This document shows, one piece after another, positions 47,933 to 58,015 of a DNA stretch of 64,000 nt. Source of the stretch: Mortierella sp. BCC40632 (lineage: Eukaryota > Mortierellomycota > Mortierellomycetes > Mortierellales > Mortierellaceae); the NCBI GenBank assembly GCA_011634665.1, contig WAEK01000009.1:1603501-1667500 (forward strand), given 5' to 3'. The translations under genes and the position numbers were made by a program. The notes under the pieces were generated by a model. It ran no database searches and was not told the origin of the DNA. It worked only from the letters and a program-made list of their open reading frames with translations. The number at the start of each line of letters is the position of its first letter. The stretch's first letter is position 1.

Positions 47933-48072
47933 TTCTCCATTTCATCTGTTTTTTTTTCCATTCTTATTTTCGAGGATTATGCACGGTCCGTTGCACGGGG
48001 TTACTGCGAAGGGGGGTGTTAATCTTCAAATAAGAAGCGCAATCTGAGGTCAAAAACATCTGAAATGGAGAA
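47933..48072. mobile_element. 140-bp TA-flanked MITE
   Basis: Starts TTCTCCATTTCA and ends with its exact complement TGAAATGGAGAA, bracketed by TA (47931-47932 and 48073-48074). Copy 2 of the duplication has the empty site AGAGATACTTCCG (near 61656). No coding capacity. Confidence 0.8.
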
Positions 48073-48502
48073 TACTTCCGAGTATGAGTTGGTTTGCAGC
48101 TCAGTGAGCTTGTGTATGGATACTCGAATGATTAGGGTGGAGCCTTTTTTTTTTATTATTATTATTATTGTTTCTATTCCTTTCGCTTTTTGAAGTAGTG
48201 TATGGAGACATATGCTCTCTAATCCTTGGCTCAGAAGGAGCTCCAGTAGGTTGGTTCTCATTTTAGGTAGGGATGGCACACTTTATTGAAGTGGTAATAG
48301 GGTAGTCTCCGTAATCCATAATGCTACCAACATTAGGCTTTTATGTTTCTTTTCAAACAACAATAGCTAATTCAATGGTTCAAGGGAGGAAGACATTGTA
48401 TTCATGTGAAAGGCAGCTTTGAATTGAAGAGATAAAGAGAGAGATTGAATGAGTGTGTTCGTGTGTGAGAGAGAGGGAAAGAGTGTGGGAATTGGCCGTT
48501 TT

Positions 48503-48660
48503 TATGTTGATGACTGAAAGTCAGCAGTATCAAACCTCCCACGCTCTCTACGCAGATGCCATCAAACCCACTGCAGCTACAACCTCTTTCATGGAGCTGC
48601 TCCCAGTCTCTCTGTTGCAACAACTCCACTCAATTGCTCTGACCACCTTTCGCCTTATAC
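48503..48660. other. Conserved block within the duplication (copy 1)
   Basis: These 158 bases differ from 62095-62252 at about one position, whereas flanking parts differ at several percent. Both strands contain open frames: the plus strand reads MLMTESQQYQTSHALYADAI, the minus strand reads MELLQQRDWEQLHERGCSC. Which, if either, is coding cannot be decided by eye. On the minus strand, splice-like motifs flank short exon candidates at 48718-48770. Confidence 0.4.
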
Positions 48661-49672
48661 TGCAACTGCTACATCAACTGCTACATACATCTCTACAAAA
48701 AAAAAAAAAAAAAAAAAGAGCATACCTTCCCACGACTGTACCTTTGAGGAGCCATATGCATGCGCTTCCTGCAATAATAGAAGCAAAAGAAAGCCAACTT
48801 ATCGAGGTCAATGGTGAGCACACGCAAGGAAGACGTTGAAATGAACTACGCTCAAAATGGTTCAGTTGATAATGAAATGGAGACCATACACCTCTTGGGT
48901 CTCCTAGATGCCTCTCTCTCATATGCACTTGCCTTTTTTCTGTTATCAATGCGCAGGAAGAATAGCTGGTGCTTTTTCTGAAGCTTGGCTCAAGACAGTG
49001 AACGCATGAAGATAAGAAAAGAGTAGAGAGTAGAGACGAAAGGAAACACAGAGAGACAAACATCGTGTACAGTAGGTTCTTACGGGCATGGTTGCTGGTG
49101 ACTACGGGAAAGAGGAAAAGTAATTAGGCCTTTGCTGAAACGATGGATGGCGTTGCAATGCCGGGAATGTATGGACGTTAAGGTGAATGAGGATGGCGAG
49201 GGACGGCTGTGGGAATGAGGGTAGGTTGTTGAGGGGAGGAGGGAGGGAAGTAGGAGAGGATAAGAAAGAGGTTGAGGAAGAGTTTAGAGCTGGAGGATGG
49301 AAGAAAGAAAGAAAGGTGGAGTGCAGTCAAGGAAGGAAAAGGAGTGATTTAAAAAAAAAAAAAAAAAAAGTGGGGGCATACCTCACATGGTGTACCATGA
49401 CCCTGTCGCAGAATACAGTGCATTCTGTGCTCAGCCAGAAGACTGCTTGTGGGAAGATTTTTGACGCACATGGACTGGAGTTTCCTCATATAGACAGATC
49501 CTCTCGACCTTTTGTGCTTTATCAAGGCTATGATGGCATGCGATGCATGGCCCTCTTTTGCTGAGGAGCAAGAACATAATCTACAGAATGAGATAAGCTG
49601 GTCTTTTCTCAAGAAATGATGCTAGCGTACATGAGTCCAGGGCAAGGGAGAGTCGAGCCTTGTCTATGATCC

Positions 49673-49915
49673 TGTCATGGACAAAGCAGGGGGAAAAGGG
49701 TAAGAGGAACGAGGTAAGGCAAGATATGATTTTATTGCAGACTGAGGCAGAAGAGGAGGTGTACCTCACCTCCTATTTATACTATAGAGAAAATAAACTT
49801 TGACTTTCCGAACGCGTCTTGTTCGGAAAGTTTACACAGGTTACACTCCCACTATCCGCCGAGGCGGATAGTTGCCCGCGCCTCTATAAGAAAAAGGGGT
49901 TGTTTATTCGTGACA
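49673..49915 (-). repeat. 3' LTR of a Ty3/gypsy retrotransposon
   Basis: Read on the minus strand the 243-base LTR begins TGTCACGAATAAAC and ends CCATGACA. It therefore has the inverted TGTCA/TGACA ends. It is preceded by a polypurine tract (GAGGGAGGG). It contains a TATA-like CTATAGTATAAATAG and a CAATAAAATC polyadenylation-type signal. Two hairpins lie inside: arms 49804-49813/49821-49830 and the perfect 10-bp stem 49851-49860/49863-49872 with a two-base loop. It interrupts duplication copy 1. Confidence 0.85.
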
Positions 49916-49924
49916 ACCCTCCCT

Positions 49925-50589
49925 CTAGGCGCGAGCTCCGAGAGCGCCATCTGCTGGTGCTGGCTTCTCTGGATATCGGATATGAAAGTCTCGCACAAGA
50001 TCCGGACAATGCTCAACGTCTCTAGCTGGCTGCCAGGTTTGCTCATTGTAGCCAAGCCACTTGACCAAATATTCTAGCCGGCGGTAGCGTCGTCTTGAAT
50101 CTAAGATGCTTTCGACCTCGTACTCCATTTCGCCATCAACCTCAATGGGCTGAGGTGGTGGAGCCACTCGACCGACAATGTCGTTTTCAAGGTAAGGTTC
50201 CAAGAGGGAAACGTGGAAGACGGGATGAAGACGGGCCAATTCGTGGGGTAACTCCAGTCGGAATGAGCGGGAGCCGATGACTTCGACAATCTTGAATGGT
50301 CCAAGGCGAACATTGTCTAACTTTGAGGAGGGGCGTTTGGTCTGGATGTTCGTACGCAGTAGCCACACCTTGTCGTTGATGTTGAGAGTTGGTTGTTCTT
50401 TTGTGCGGTTGTTGTAGCTTCGTTCGTGGGCTTCGTTTGCATATTCTATGTGGAACTTCAGATCCTCCTGTAATTCTTGCAGACTCTGAAGGCGGTGTTC
50501 TGCACGGGGGTTATTGACAGCTACTCTTGGCACATTGACACTGAAGCGAGGGTGATAGCCCAAATACGCAAAGAAGGGGGTCATGTTGA
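49925..50589 (-). pseudogene. Ty3/gypsy polyprotein C-terminus with chromodomain
   Basis: The fragment keeps the end of a retrotransposon polyprotein. It starts at MTPFFAYLGYHPRF of the integrase, then the integrase C-terminal region (LGPFKIVEVIGSRSFRLELP, LHPVFHVSLLEPY). A chromodomain follows (YEVESILDSRRRYRRLEYLV, KWLGYNEQTWQPARDV). This identifies a chromovirus-type element. Chromodomains steer integration towards marked chromatin. Everything upstream (capsid, protease, reverse transcriptase, RNase H, integrase core) is missing: at 50589/50590 the sequence changes abruptly into the 3' end of a Helitron. About 22 further codons open upstream belong to the Helitron. Confidence 0.88.
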
Positions 50590-50595
50590 CAAGTG

Positions 50596-50624
50596 GAGTG
50601 CCCGCGGCTTCGCCACGGGCACTC
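50596..50624 (-). terminator. Helitron 3' terminal hairpin
   Basis: A G/C-rich stem of about 13 bp with one G-T pair and a three-base loop (stem starts GAGTGCCCG), four bases before the terminal CTTG. Helitrons normally carry such a hairpin just before a CTRR end; the CTTG here departs from that rule. Confidence 0.75.
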
Positions 50625-50789
50625 GACTCGCCTTTGGTAGTCTTTTCCTTCTTCATACTTTCAAAGTTTTTTTTTTTAGTTGCTAGGTTAGATAGAAGAT
50701 AGAGTAGATCGTGGGTGTACTATACTAATGCTCTCTCAAATACTACATTGGATATATATGTTCCTTCGTATCCATCTATTGTGCCGTTT

Positions 50790-52172
50790 TCAGCCATCAC
50801 CCCTTATAGCATCAGGATCAGAAACGCGTGATAGTGATACGTAGATTTGTCCGTGAACAAAGGCAGGATGTGGTAGAAAAAGGCCCATTCTCCTTAAAGT
50901 CTGTCCTTGTGCCTTGTGAGTGGTTAAAGCGAAGGCTGGTCTTATAGGATACTGCAGTCTTGTAAAGAGAACTGGGCAACTCCCGTCGTTAGCTGTAGAT
51001 ATAGGTATTCTTGGCAAGAATATAATTTTGCCCTTAAATTGTCCAGTCATTAGCCTGACCTGTATATGGTATCTTCCCAGCATGTGAATGATCACTCTTG
51101 TGCCATTACAGAGACCTTGCTTGGGGTTAATGTTTCTGATGATCATTACTGGTTGACCAATCTTGAGTTCGAGTTCAAAGGGAGGTATACTGGCTGGGTT
51201 GAGAGAATTAACTAACTCAATTGGATAGTGAAACTGATTGCCTTCGAGATCGTCATTAATTGTGTCAATAGCTGTATACATTTTTGAAGTTGAGTGTCTC
51301 ATTAAACTGAGAGCAGCGTTATTGATATCATCTACGTCTTTGTTGAGTGGCGAAAGAATTGCAGAAGTCATAAAGTCGTCGCTGTTTGGGACTGGCTGAG
51401 CAATTGACGGGAAGGTGTGGATGATGAATTGCTCAATTGGAGTAAGGGTGGAATCCTCAGAAGGGTTGAAGACGACGTAGTCAGGGATGCGGATCAAATT
51501 TGGAGGGATGACAGGCTCTGTTCCTGAGCCAACTCGTAGAAGGAACTCACTGAACTCTCTCGATTGTTCACTCGTATTATTGATGAGCCTCATATTTTCC
51601 GTCAGTCGTAATGTCTCAACAAATGGCCAGATTGTCATGCAGTTCTTTAAGCAGGCGCCCACTATTTGGGATTCGGATCCATTTTGTATAACTGGAAGTA
51701 TCTGGCGAAAGTCCCCGCCAAATACAACTGTTTTGCCTCCAAAGGGTGTTTGGTAGTTTTTGGTAATATCCCTGTATAATCGGTCAACTGTCTCAAAGAC
51801 ATGTCGATGTTGCATCGAGCATTCGTCCCAGAGTAATAAAGATGAATCTTTGATCCTGTGAGCCATTGGGTGTTGTAGCGGAATTGAACAGGTGGAAGTC
51901 GAATCCAATTCAATAGGGACCTTAAAAGTGGAGTGAGCAGTTTGGCCACCAATCAAGATTTGTGCCGCAATCCCCGAAGATGCTACAGCTATGACATCGC
52001 CTTGAAGGATCTCTTTGACGTAGGATATTAGCGTATTGAATAAGAACGACTTTCCTGTTCCTGCTGGTCCATCGACAAAGAATAGTTTTCTTTCTGATTG
52101 ATTTTGAATGGAGGCCAGAACAGAGTCAAAGGCTGGTCGTTGTCCGCTATTGAGTTTCCCTACATCGTTCAA
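50790..52172 (-). CDS. Helitron PIF1-type DNA helicase domain
   Basis: A 460-residue frame with helicase superfamily 1B motifs: Walker A FVDGPAGTGKSFL, motif Ia VIAVASSGIAAQIL, Walker B LLLWDECSMQHR, motif III VVFGGDFRQILPV and the C-terminal motifs FALTTHKAQGQTL and QIYVSLSRVSDP. It is the C-terminal half of the Helitron RepHel protein, cut from the preceding part by a one-base shift in an A run near 52195. In an intact element it would unwind DNA during rolling-circle transposition. The ATG used here is internal; the natural protein continues upstream. It ends at RGDG and a stop at 50790. Confidence 0.9.
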   Translation of the reverse strand: MNDVGKLNSGQRPAFDSVLASIQNQSERKLFFVDGPAGTGKSFLFNTLISYVKEILQGDVIAVASSGIAAQILIGGQTAHSTFKVPIELDSTSTCSIPLQHPMAHRIKDSSLLLWDECSMQHRHVFETVDRLYRDITKNYQTPFGGKTVVFGGDFRQILPVIQNGSESQIVGACLKNCMTIWPFVETLRLTENMRLINNTSEQSREFSEFLLRVGSGTEPVIPPNLIRIPDYVVFNPSEDSTLTPIEQFIIHTFPSIAQPVPNSDDFMTSAILSPLNKDVDDINNAALSLMRHSTSKMYTAIDTINDDLEGNQFHYPIELVNSLNPASIPPFELELKIGQPVMIIRNINPKQGLCNGTRVIIHMLGRYHIQVRLMTGQFKGKIIFLPRIPISTANDGSCPVLFTRLQYPIRPAFALTTHKAQGQTLRRMGLFLPHPAFVHGQIYVSLSRVSDPDAIRGDG

Positions 52173-53205
52173 GATAGTTTGGCGCTGTGTTTCTTTTTCA
52201 GTAAACTTGCTTGAGGTTCCTCTTGCTCCTGAGTGTTTTCAGGAGGCCGGAATGAGGGATCCAATCTGCTAAAGAGCGTCGAGTAGTTTCGTAAGCTATC
52301 GCCTAGCTGTTGGAGCAAGCCATCAATGTCAGCAAGTGCCACTTGTTGTGCACTTTGTTGGTAGTTGTCATCGGCAATGTTCAAAAAGTGTCGCTCGTGA
52401 TCTTCAGATAAATCGTGACTGAATAAATCCCACAGTTCTAAAGGATCACTTGGAGAACAATCATGCAAAATTTGTGCGAAGAGAAGTCGTAGTTGTGATG
52501 GCATACCCCAATTGGTGCATTCTTCTAAGCAACGTCTCCAATCGGCGTCATCAATGAGAAGACCTCTCGCCTTTGCTGCTTCCTGAAAAGAGTTGAATAC
52601 TTGTCCATCGAAAATTTTTAAATCTTCATATCCTTTGGCGCCTTTGACATGTAGGAGGAGGAGACGCAAGTAGTAACGTTCTTTCTCTTTTGGTTGGACA
52701 AAGAACATTCGCCCAATGACTGGAGTATTGGCATGTCGAGACCGTTTTTCCCAATGGCGAGATCCATTGTTAGATACCAATTTGTAGTGGCTAGGTATTT
52801 CCGGGTAGATGTATTGCGCTGCCTGTGTGTCTCCTTCATTGAGCTGGAACCATGCCATCAATGCGCTTGTTCGGTTGAAAGCCAAGACTTGTTCAAGTAT
52901 AGCAGTATCAAGAAATGTTATTTTTGCTCCTCTTCTAGGTGGACAGGTAGACGGATGATTGATGGAGATCGTCCATGCATTGGAAACTCCATTAGCCTCC
53001 AGTAAGCCTCATGTGCGGAAAGGTATCGAGAATCCAAGTAGTCTTTTATCTCATTGACAGTCTCTTGAGCTGGGTCATCGTGATGAGAGTTGAGCTGCTG
53101 ATTGCTATCACTTCTAGAGTGCTGATCCTGCTGTCGTTCCTGTTGCTGTATTGACATTTCGGCTTTGTCTTCACCTTTGTATAAATACTTGTAAACGTAC
53201 TTCAC
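52169..53205 (-). pseudogene. Helitron RepHel middle segment, frameshifted
   Basis: Two frames (53205-52918 and 52885-52169) carry the linker between Rep and helicase. The first begins with the double-tyrosine Rep motif KYVYKYLYKG and includes YLSAHEAYWRLMEFPMHG. The second includes LAFNRTSALMAWFQLNEGD, RYYLRLLLLHVKGAKGYED and HERHFLNIADDNYQQ, all typical of Helitrons. They are separated by a missing base in an A run near 52921. Confidence 0.88.
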
Positions 53206-55499
53206 AGATCCAAATGAGGTGCAAATCTCGATGTTGATATGGGCGTCGTATTTTGTGCAAGGTAAAGGTTATGGGGAACGATCCACTGGTTGTCAATGAG
53301 ATAAGGTGTGCGGCCTCTTTTTGTCATTGATTCTTGCATCCCTTGACGCCGTTTGTAGATCGGGTAGCCATCCTCTCTTGTAAACGTCTCAGCTGAGAAG
53401 GACTTGGGAAATCCTTTTATACATTGACCATTGACCATGCATGGTGCGTTTGGATTGTGTTCACCGCAAGGTCCATGTACCATGTGTCGTAAAACGGTGT
53501 CCCTCGCCTTGGGTGCCGTCAGATTGTCAGGAATCTCAGCGGAAACAATAATATCTATTTGTTCCGCTGAGTGAGGTTTGTCGTCAGGGTGTAAAATAAA
53601 TAACATATGACAATGGGGCAGCCCACGTTTCTGGAACTCGATAACCCACACATGAGCAAGGACTTTTCCAAATATTTCCTTATGGATGATATCGTCCTGT
53701 AGCTGTTGTAGCTTCATCTTGAATACGCGGTTCACCAGATCAGGCCGATCACTTGATGTTTGACCACTATAGAGTTGTTTCTTGATTTCTTTCCAGCTTG
53801 GGTTGCATGTAAAGGTGATAAAGAGATCAGGCTTTCCATATTTGTGGACAATTGCCATCGCATCTTGGAACTGTTGTTGCATATGTCTTGGACCCCCTTG
53901 AAAAGAAGATGGAAGAATAACTCGTTTCCCAACACTTGAAGCCATAGTTGGGGACGGTATATCTGATTGAAGAGCATCTTGTAATCCTTTATAAATGTCA
54001 GCGCGAAGCTGACTTTGGTGGGTCGCGAGATAATGCAACTTGTCCGATTCCACTTTGGCATATTGATCGACTATAAATTGAAGGGTCAATCGTCCGCATG
54101 TCCAGAGGTAAGAGCGTTGTTCTGTGCTGCTAGAAGGTCGGATCTGGAGTTGATATGCGTAGTACTCTCTTGGAGAGACCCACTTCCGTTTTGAGTTTGA
54201 TTGAATTCCATGTAAAGGGTAATAGTCAAAAGTCCATCCGTGCTCGCCGTTCGGGTTCAAGAGAATATAATGTAACGGGTCATAGAGGCTTGACGTCTCT
54301 GGAATTCGCTGAAGCTCATGATTTCTCCCTTGAACAATAACATCGCGGAACTGGTGTGTTGGTTGTTCATTGGGCATTAGGATAGCCATTTCACTTGCAG
54401 AGGGCAAGTCATACTGCTTGTTGTGGGCTTTCGATCGTAAGACAATCTTGTACGTGTTATCGCCTGAAGTAGGACAACTTTGCTCTCGTTCTCTAGCCGT
54501 TAGAAAGATCTTGACGAATGGATTATTTTTCAAGATTTCATCCTGTAAAAGAAGGAGCAGGTCTTCATCGAGAGTGTTATTGAACAGCTCGTTCCTTCTT
54601 GATGCTTGCTCTTCGGCACTGTAAAAGAATATTTGACTGAAGGATGCCCTCTCGTTGGCTGGAGGAAGTAAAGATCCCATGCTGTGCGAAACAGTTCCTT
54701 GTATCTTGAAGGTGTAAGGTCCAGCGGTATTGTAGACTGAATGATCCATTTTGGCACCCAATGAAGTAAAAGACAATGCAGAGTTGTATTCACGAATGCG
54801 TTTCAAAAAGTCTCGATTCGTTGTAGTAAGATGGAGAAGTTCTGGACTGTGTTTGGGTGGTTCAAGTCGTATTTTACCCTCTCGACAACAAAGGGACTGT
54901 GGCTCCTGACTCCATCGGAATGCATGGCAGTGTGGGCAGGTTTTTTTATATATTACAGGGTCGATATAATGTCTATTGTCCACAATGTCTTTACCGCAAA
55001 CTAAATTTTGCGTGAAAGGCTGCCTTGCGATGAATCTTATTTTTTTTTTGCTTCTGTTGTAGTTACTGCCACTGGTAGGTTGGTATTCGCTTTCATTATC
55101 GGATTCTGTCGAATAGTTGCTTGCGATATCCCTGGGTGTCTCTACTTCGGCATCTTCACGATGGGATGATACTTGCACTGGTTGAGTCGATTCAGATGAA
55201 TCCGTAGCAGGCATTTTCCCTTTGTCAAGGATCGACAGTCTCTTGCGATTTGTTAAAACAGGACTACATGCTCCTAGACAGTCGTGTCTGAAGCACACTG
55301 AACAGCTACCTCTGCGGGAATGATAATGTTGATTAGACTCTATTTCTTCTTCATGAATAAGCGGATTATAAAAAAGATAGAAAAAAGGATACCTATTAAG
55401 ACGGTGACTTGAAGTAACGACTGACGGACCCTGCTCGCCTGAATTACATCTCTTTTCTTTTTCTGAGCTACAAACGACTTTTTTCTCCTTTGGATACAT
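53202..55499 (-). CDS. Helitron Rep (HUH nuclease) N-terminal domain
   Basis: A 765-residue frame. The N-terminal part has zinc-finger-like cysteines (CSVCFRHDCLGAC, then CPHCHAFRW), followed by the Helitron-like N-terminal region (EGKIRLEPPKHSPELL). The Rep nuclease part carries the HUH motif in GLPHCHMLFIL, preceded by KPDLFITFTCNPSWKEI. The two catalytic tyrosines lie just past this frame, because a one-base shift near 53255 puts KYDAHINIEICTSFGSVKY in another frame. The enzyme would nick and rejoin DNA strands at the Helitron ends. Confidence 0.9.
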   Translation of the reverse strand: MYPKEKKVVCSSEKEKRCNSGEQGPSVVTSSHRLNRYPFFYLFYNPLIHEEEIESNQHYHSRRGSCSVCFRHDCLGACSPVLTNRKRLSILDKGKMPATDSSESTQPVQVSSHREDAEVETPRDIASNYSTESDNESEYQPTSGSNYNRSKKKIRFIARQPFTQNLVCGKDIVDNRHYIDPVIYKKTCPHCHAFRWSQEPQSLCCREGKIRLEPPKHSPELLHLTTTNRDFLKRIREYNSALSFTSLGAKMDHSVYNTAGPYTFKIQGTVSHSMGSLLPPANERASFSQIFFYSAEEQASRRNELFNNTLDEDLLLLLQDEILKNNPFVKIFLTAREREQSCPTSGDNTYKIVLRSKAHNKQYDLPSASEMAILMPNEQPTHQFRDVIVQGRNHELQRIPETSSLYDPLHYILLNPNGEHGWTFDYYPLHGIQSNSKRKWVSPREYYAYQLQIRPSSSTEQRSYLWTCGRLTLQFIVDQYAKVESDKLHYLATHQSQLRADIYKGLQDALQSDIPSPTMASSVGKRVILPSSFQGGPRHMQQQFQDAMAIVHKYGKPDLFITFTCNPSWKEIKKQLYSGQTSSDRPDLVNRVFKMKLQQLQDDIIHKEIFGKVLAHVWVIEFQKRGLPHCHMLFILHPDDKPHSAEQIDIIVSAEIPDNLTAPKARDTVLRHMVHGPCGEHNPNAPCMVNGQCIKGFPKSFSAETFTREDGYPIYKRRQGMQESMTKRGRTPYLIDNQWIVPHNLYLAQNTTPISTSRFAPHLDL

Positions 55500-55560
55500 T
55501 GGCTCACATCCTCCCTAGGCATTGAGTGTTTTCTACAGATGCTACAATGTTTTTTTTTTT

Positions 55561-55991
55561 TTTTTTTTTTTAATTTTTTGGTTAGCTTATTGTGTTAAAG
55601 CAATACGCTGTCAGAAAGCAGAAGAAGGTGCTTGTATTACTGTTCCGAAGGTGGGATTTTAGTTGCTCGGCTGCGCAAAGGGTAGCGACTTGGTCCTTTC
55701 ATTTTTTTTTCTTGTAGATTGAAGTGAGAGTGAGGACTCTTGCAACTCTTGAGGCAAGGTTGAAATATATTATGGTATGGCAAGTGTAATACAATGAGCA
55801 TCCCTGGACCATATACACCTAATACCAGAATCACGCAGAATGAGCCGACGTCATGCAAAAATGCGACGGTTTAGAAAAGAATAAAAACTCCCAGCTCCTC
55901 TAACCACTTCCTTCTCATCTCTTTCACCGCTCCCTTCATCTGACCTCTCATTCCCAGCGTCGTAGCTTCCATTCATACAGACATCACAAAA

Positions 55992-56054
<63 letters not shown>

Positions 56055-56304
56055 CTTTTTCCCCTTTTCCCTCTCTCTTTCACGCGCGTCCACTTTGGCT
56101 TCTCTGTCTCTCAGTCTCTTTCTCTTTTTCTCTCTCTCCGTCGCTCTCTCTTTCTTTCGCGCGTACTCTTTGTACCACTCTTTTCTCTCTCTTTCTCTCT
56201 CTCTTTCAGTTTCACAACAACTGTGTTGTTCATGGCTACGGCCAAATAACAATCCGCCATACTATTCAGTAAAGAATGTTGAAGAAAGGTCGTGGATGTT
56301 GCTG
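55561..56304. other. Spacer between Helitron and Tc1 element
   Basis: Contains a poly(T) tract at about 55550-55571, a 73-codon minus-strand frame without known domain (55858-55637, ending KGPSRYPLRSRATKIPPSEQ) and a (CT)n-poly(T) block at about 55995-56054. The true 5' end of the Helitron probably lies in its first part. Confidence 0.4.
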
Positions 56305-56379
56305 CATCAGATGAGGACGCAGCAGATGAGGACGCAGCAGATGAGAACGCAGCAGATGAGGGCGCAACAAATGAGGACG
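56305..56379. repeat. 15-bp minisatellite, five copies
   Basis: Units of ATGAGGACGCAGCAG with few changes. The last unit runs directly into the TA target of the Tc1-type inverted repeat. Confidence 0.9.
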
Positions 56380-56762
56380 TACAGTGGGCGCCAAAATGGT
56401 TTCAATAATTCTCAAATTTTCATATTTTAGCAATTTTCTACCCATCGAGAATATGTAAATGCACCTTGTTGCTTAGATTGAAAACAATACCCAGAATGCC
56501 TTGTTCACGACAGTGTAAACAGATTTTCAATATGTTGTCAGAAAGGCGTGCTATGAGGTAAATTGTTGAAGCTAGATATTGGAACCATTTCGCCACTTGG
56601 GCACGCCATTTATATTTATTGCTATTTCATCTCTTTTTTTCACAATCGTTTGTCTTATATCTACAGTCAGTCAGAGAGATGAAAAGAAGATGAATAGATC
56701 TTGACAAGTTTGATATAAAATACGGGTGCAATCGCTCGAAAAATGGTCGATATTCCTCCATC

Positions 56763-57782
56763 ATGAAAAAACGAAAGAAGACACTCAAAAACTCTATCAT
56801 AAGCCAGCTAAAAGCAGGCTACTCCGTCAATAATGTCGCTAGACGATTATCAGTCAGCCCTGCTTCTGTTTCAAGGATCCGAACCAAGCATTTACCTACT
56901 CTACAAAGGCAACCAACAGGAAGACCAAGAATTCTCTCGGCTCGCTCCAAGAATGATCTCAACAGAAAGTTACTTTCCGGCATTTTGAAGACTGGCAAGC
57001 AGGTCCACAAGAGCCTCAATGGTGAAGGGACTGTTATCTCGTACAGATCAGTCCTTCGCAACCTCAGGGAGATCGGCTTTCAAGCGAAAAAAAAAGTCAA
57101 AAAGCCTTTCCTTAGTAAGCGACACAAGCAAGCGCGTTTGGAGTGGGCAAGAGGTCATAAAAAATTGGACCATCGATGACTGGAAGCGAGTGGTATTCTC
57201 AGATGAAACAAAGATAAACATCTGGAACTCGGACGGGATACAATATTACTGGGCTAAGCCAGGCGATCCGGTTCAACCATTTCATCTTCAACCTACTGTC
57301 AAGCATGGAGGTGGATCCTTGATGTTCTGGGGCTGTATGACGTCCAAGGGACTTGGCTATGGCTGTCAGATCTATGAAGGAACTATGAAAAAGGAGGATT
57401 ACATCAATATTCTCGACACAACATTGAAAGAAAGTCTCGAGTATTATGATCTCGGAAAAAAATGACTTCATTTTTCAGCACGACAACGACCCCAAACACA
57501 AAGCCAAAGCAACAACCAAGTACCTGGAGGATCAGGATATTGAGGTTCTTCGATGGCCTGCACAATCAGCAGATTTAAATCCAATCGAGCATGTTTGGGA
57601 CAAGCTGAAGGTTCAGATTGGTCAACGAGAGAAGCGGCCTACGAGTGTTCATGAATTGTGGGATATGGTGCTGGAGGAATGGGGAGCTGATACCACAGGA
57701 TATGATTGACAAGCTCTATGAGTCGATGCCACGAAGAGTAGAGGCCGTGTTGAAAGCGAAAGGGGGGAATACGAGGTATTGA
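56763..57782 (+). pseudogene. Tc1-type transposase A, frameshifted
   Basis: A nearly full-length DDE transposase of about 335 residues starting MKKRKKTLKNSIISQL. The N-terminal helix-turn-helix reads GYSVNNVARRLSVSPASVSR, followed by GRPRILSAR. The catalytic region has VVFSDETKINIW, FQHDNDPKHKA and ADLNPIEHVWDKLK, so the DD34E residues are present. The frame shifts after RGHKK (A run near 57160), again after YYDLG (A run near 57455) and once more near 57690; the last piece ends GGNTRY and a stop. It is the closest relative of the remnant at 44150-45460. Confidence 0.88.
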
Positions 57783-58015
57783 AGAATTTTCCCGGACTAG
57801 TGGCAAAATGGTTTCTATGAGACGACAACATTGGAGGCGGCATAGCTCGCTCATGTGAAGTGATAAAGGCCCGCTTTCTTATTTCTCGGGTCCACCATTG
57901 ATAAGACTTTCCTTTCTATTAGAATTGAATATGAAAGAGAAAGAAAGAATAAACGAGAAAATTAGAAAAAGCGAAATTTCTGAAAACATTGAAACCATTT
58001 TGGCGCCAACTGTAT

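Larger units (their letters stand above)
45783..49672. repeat. Segmental duplication, copy 1
   Basis: Collinear with 59222-63460 in the same orientation. Matching landmarks include TTTAATATTTCCCTTCAT (45790 and 59227), CAAACTGGGGCAATTATTGC near 46844 and 61374, and GATGACTGAAAGTCAGCAG near 48509 and 62100. Copy 1 lacks about 1.1 kb present in copy 2 (60218-61326), carries two inverted-repeat insertions absent from copy 2, and ends where an LTR was inserted at 49673. Its left end abuts a (CT)n-poly(T) tract (45755-45792). Confidence 0.9.
50590..55560 (-). mobile_element. Helitron rolling-circle transposon
   Basis: Minus-strand order is Rep nuclease then PIF1-type helicase, as in autonomous Helitrons. 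The 3' end is placed at 50590, where the terminal hairpin (50596-50624) is followed by CACTTG and then gypsy integrase sequence. The 5' end could not be fixed; it lies beyond 55499, and 55560 is only an estimate. The coding region is split by three single-base frameshifts, so this copy is probably inactive unless they are assembly errors. Confidence 0.85.

Noticed and set aside
45660..50760. Short similarity GTGTACT..ACTAATGCTC at 45675 and 50716
   Set aside because: Only about 20 bases and no structural context; it may be chance or a shared Helitron fragment.
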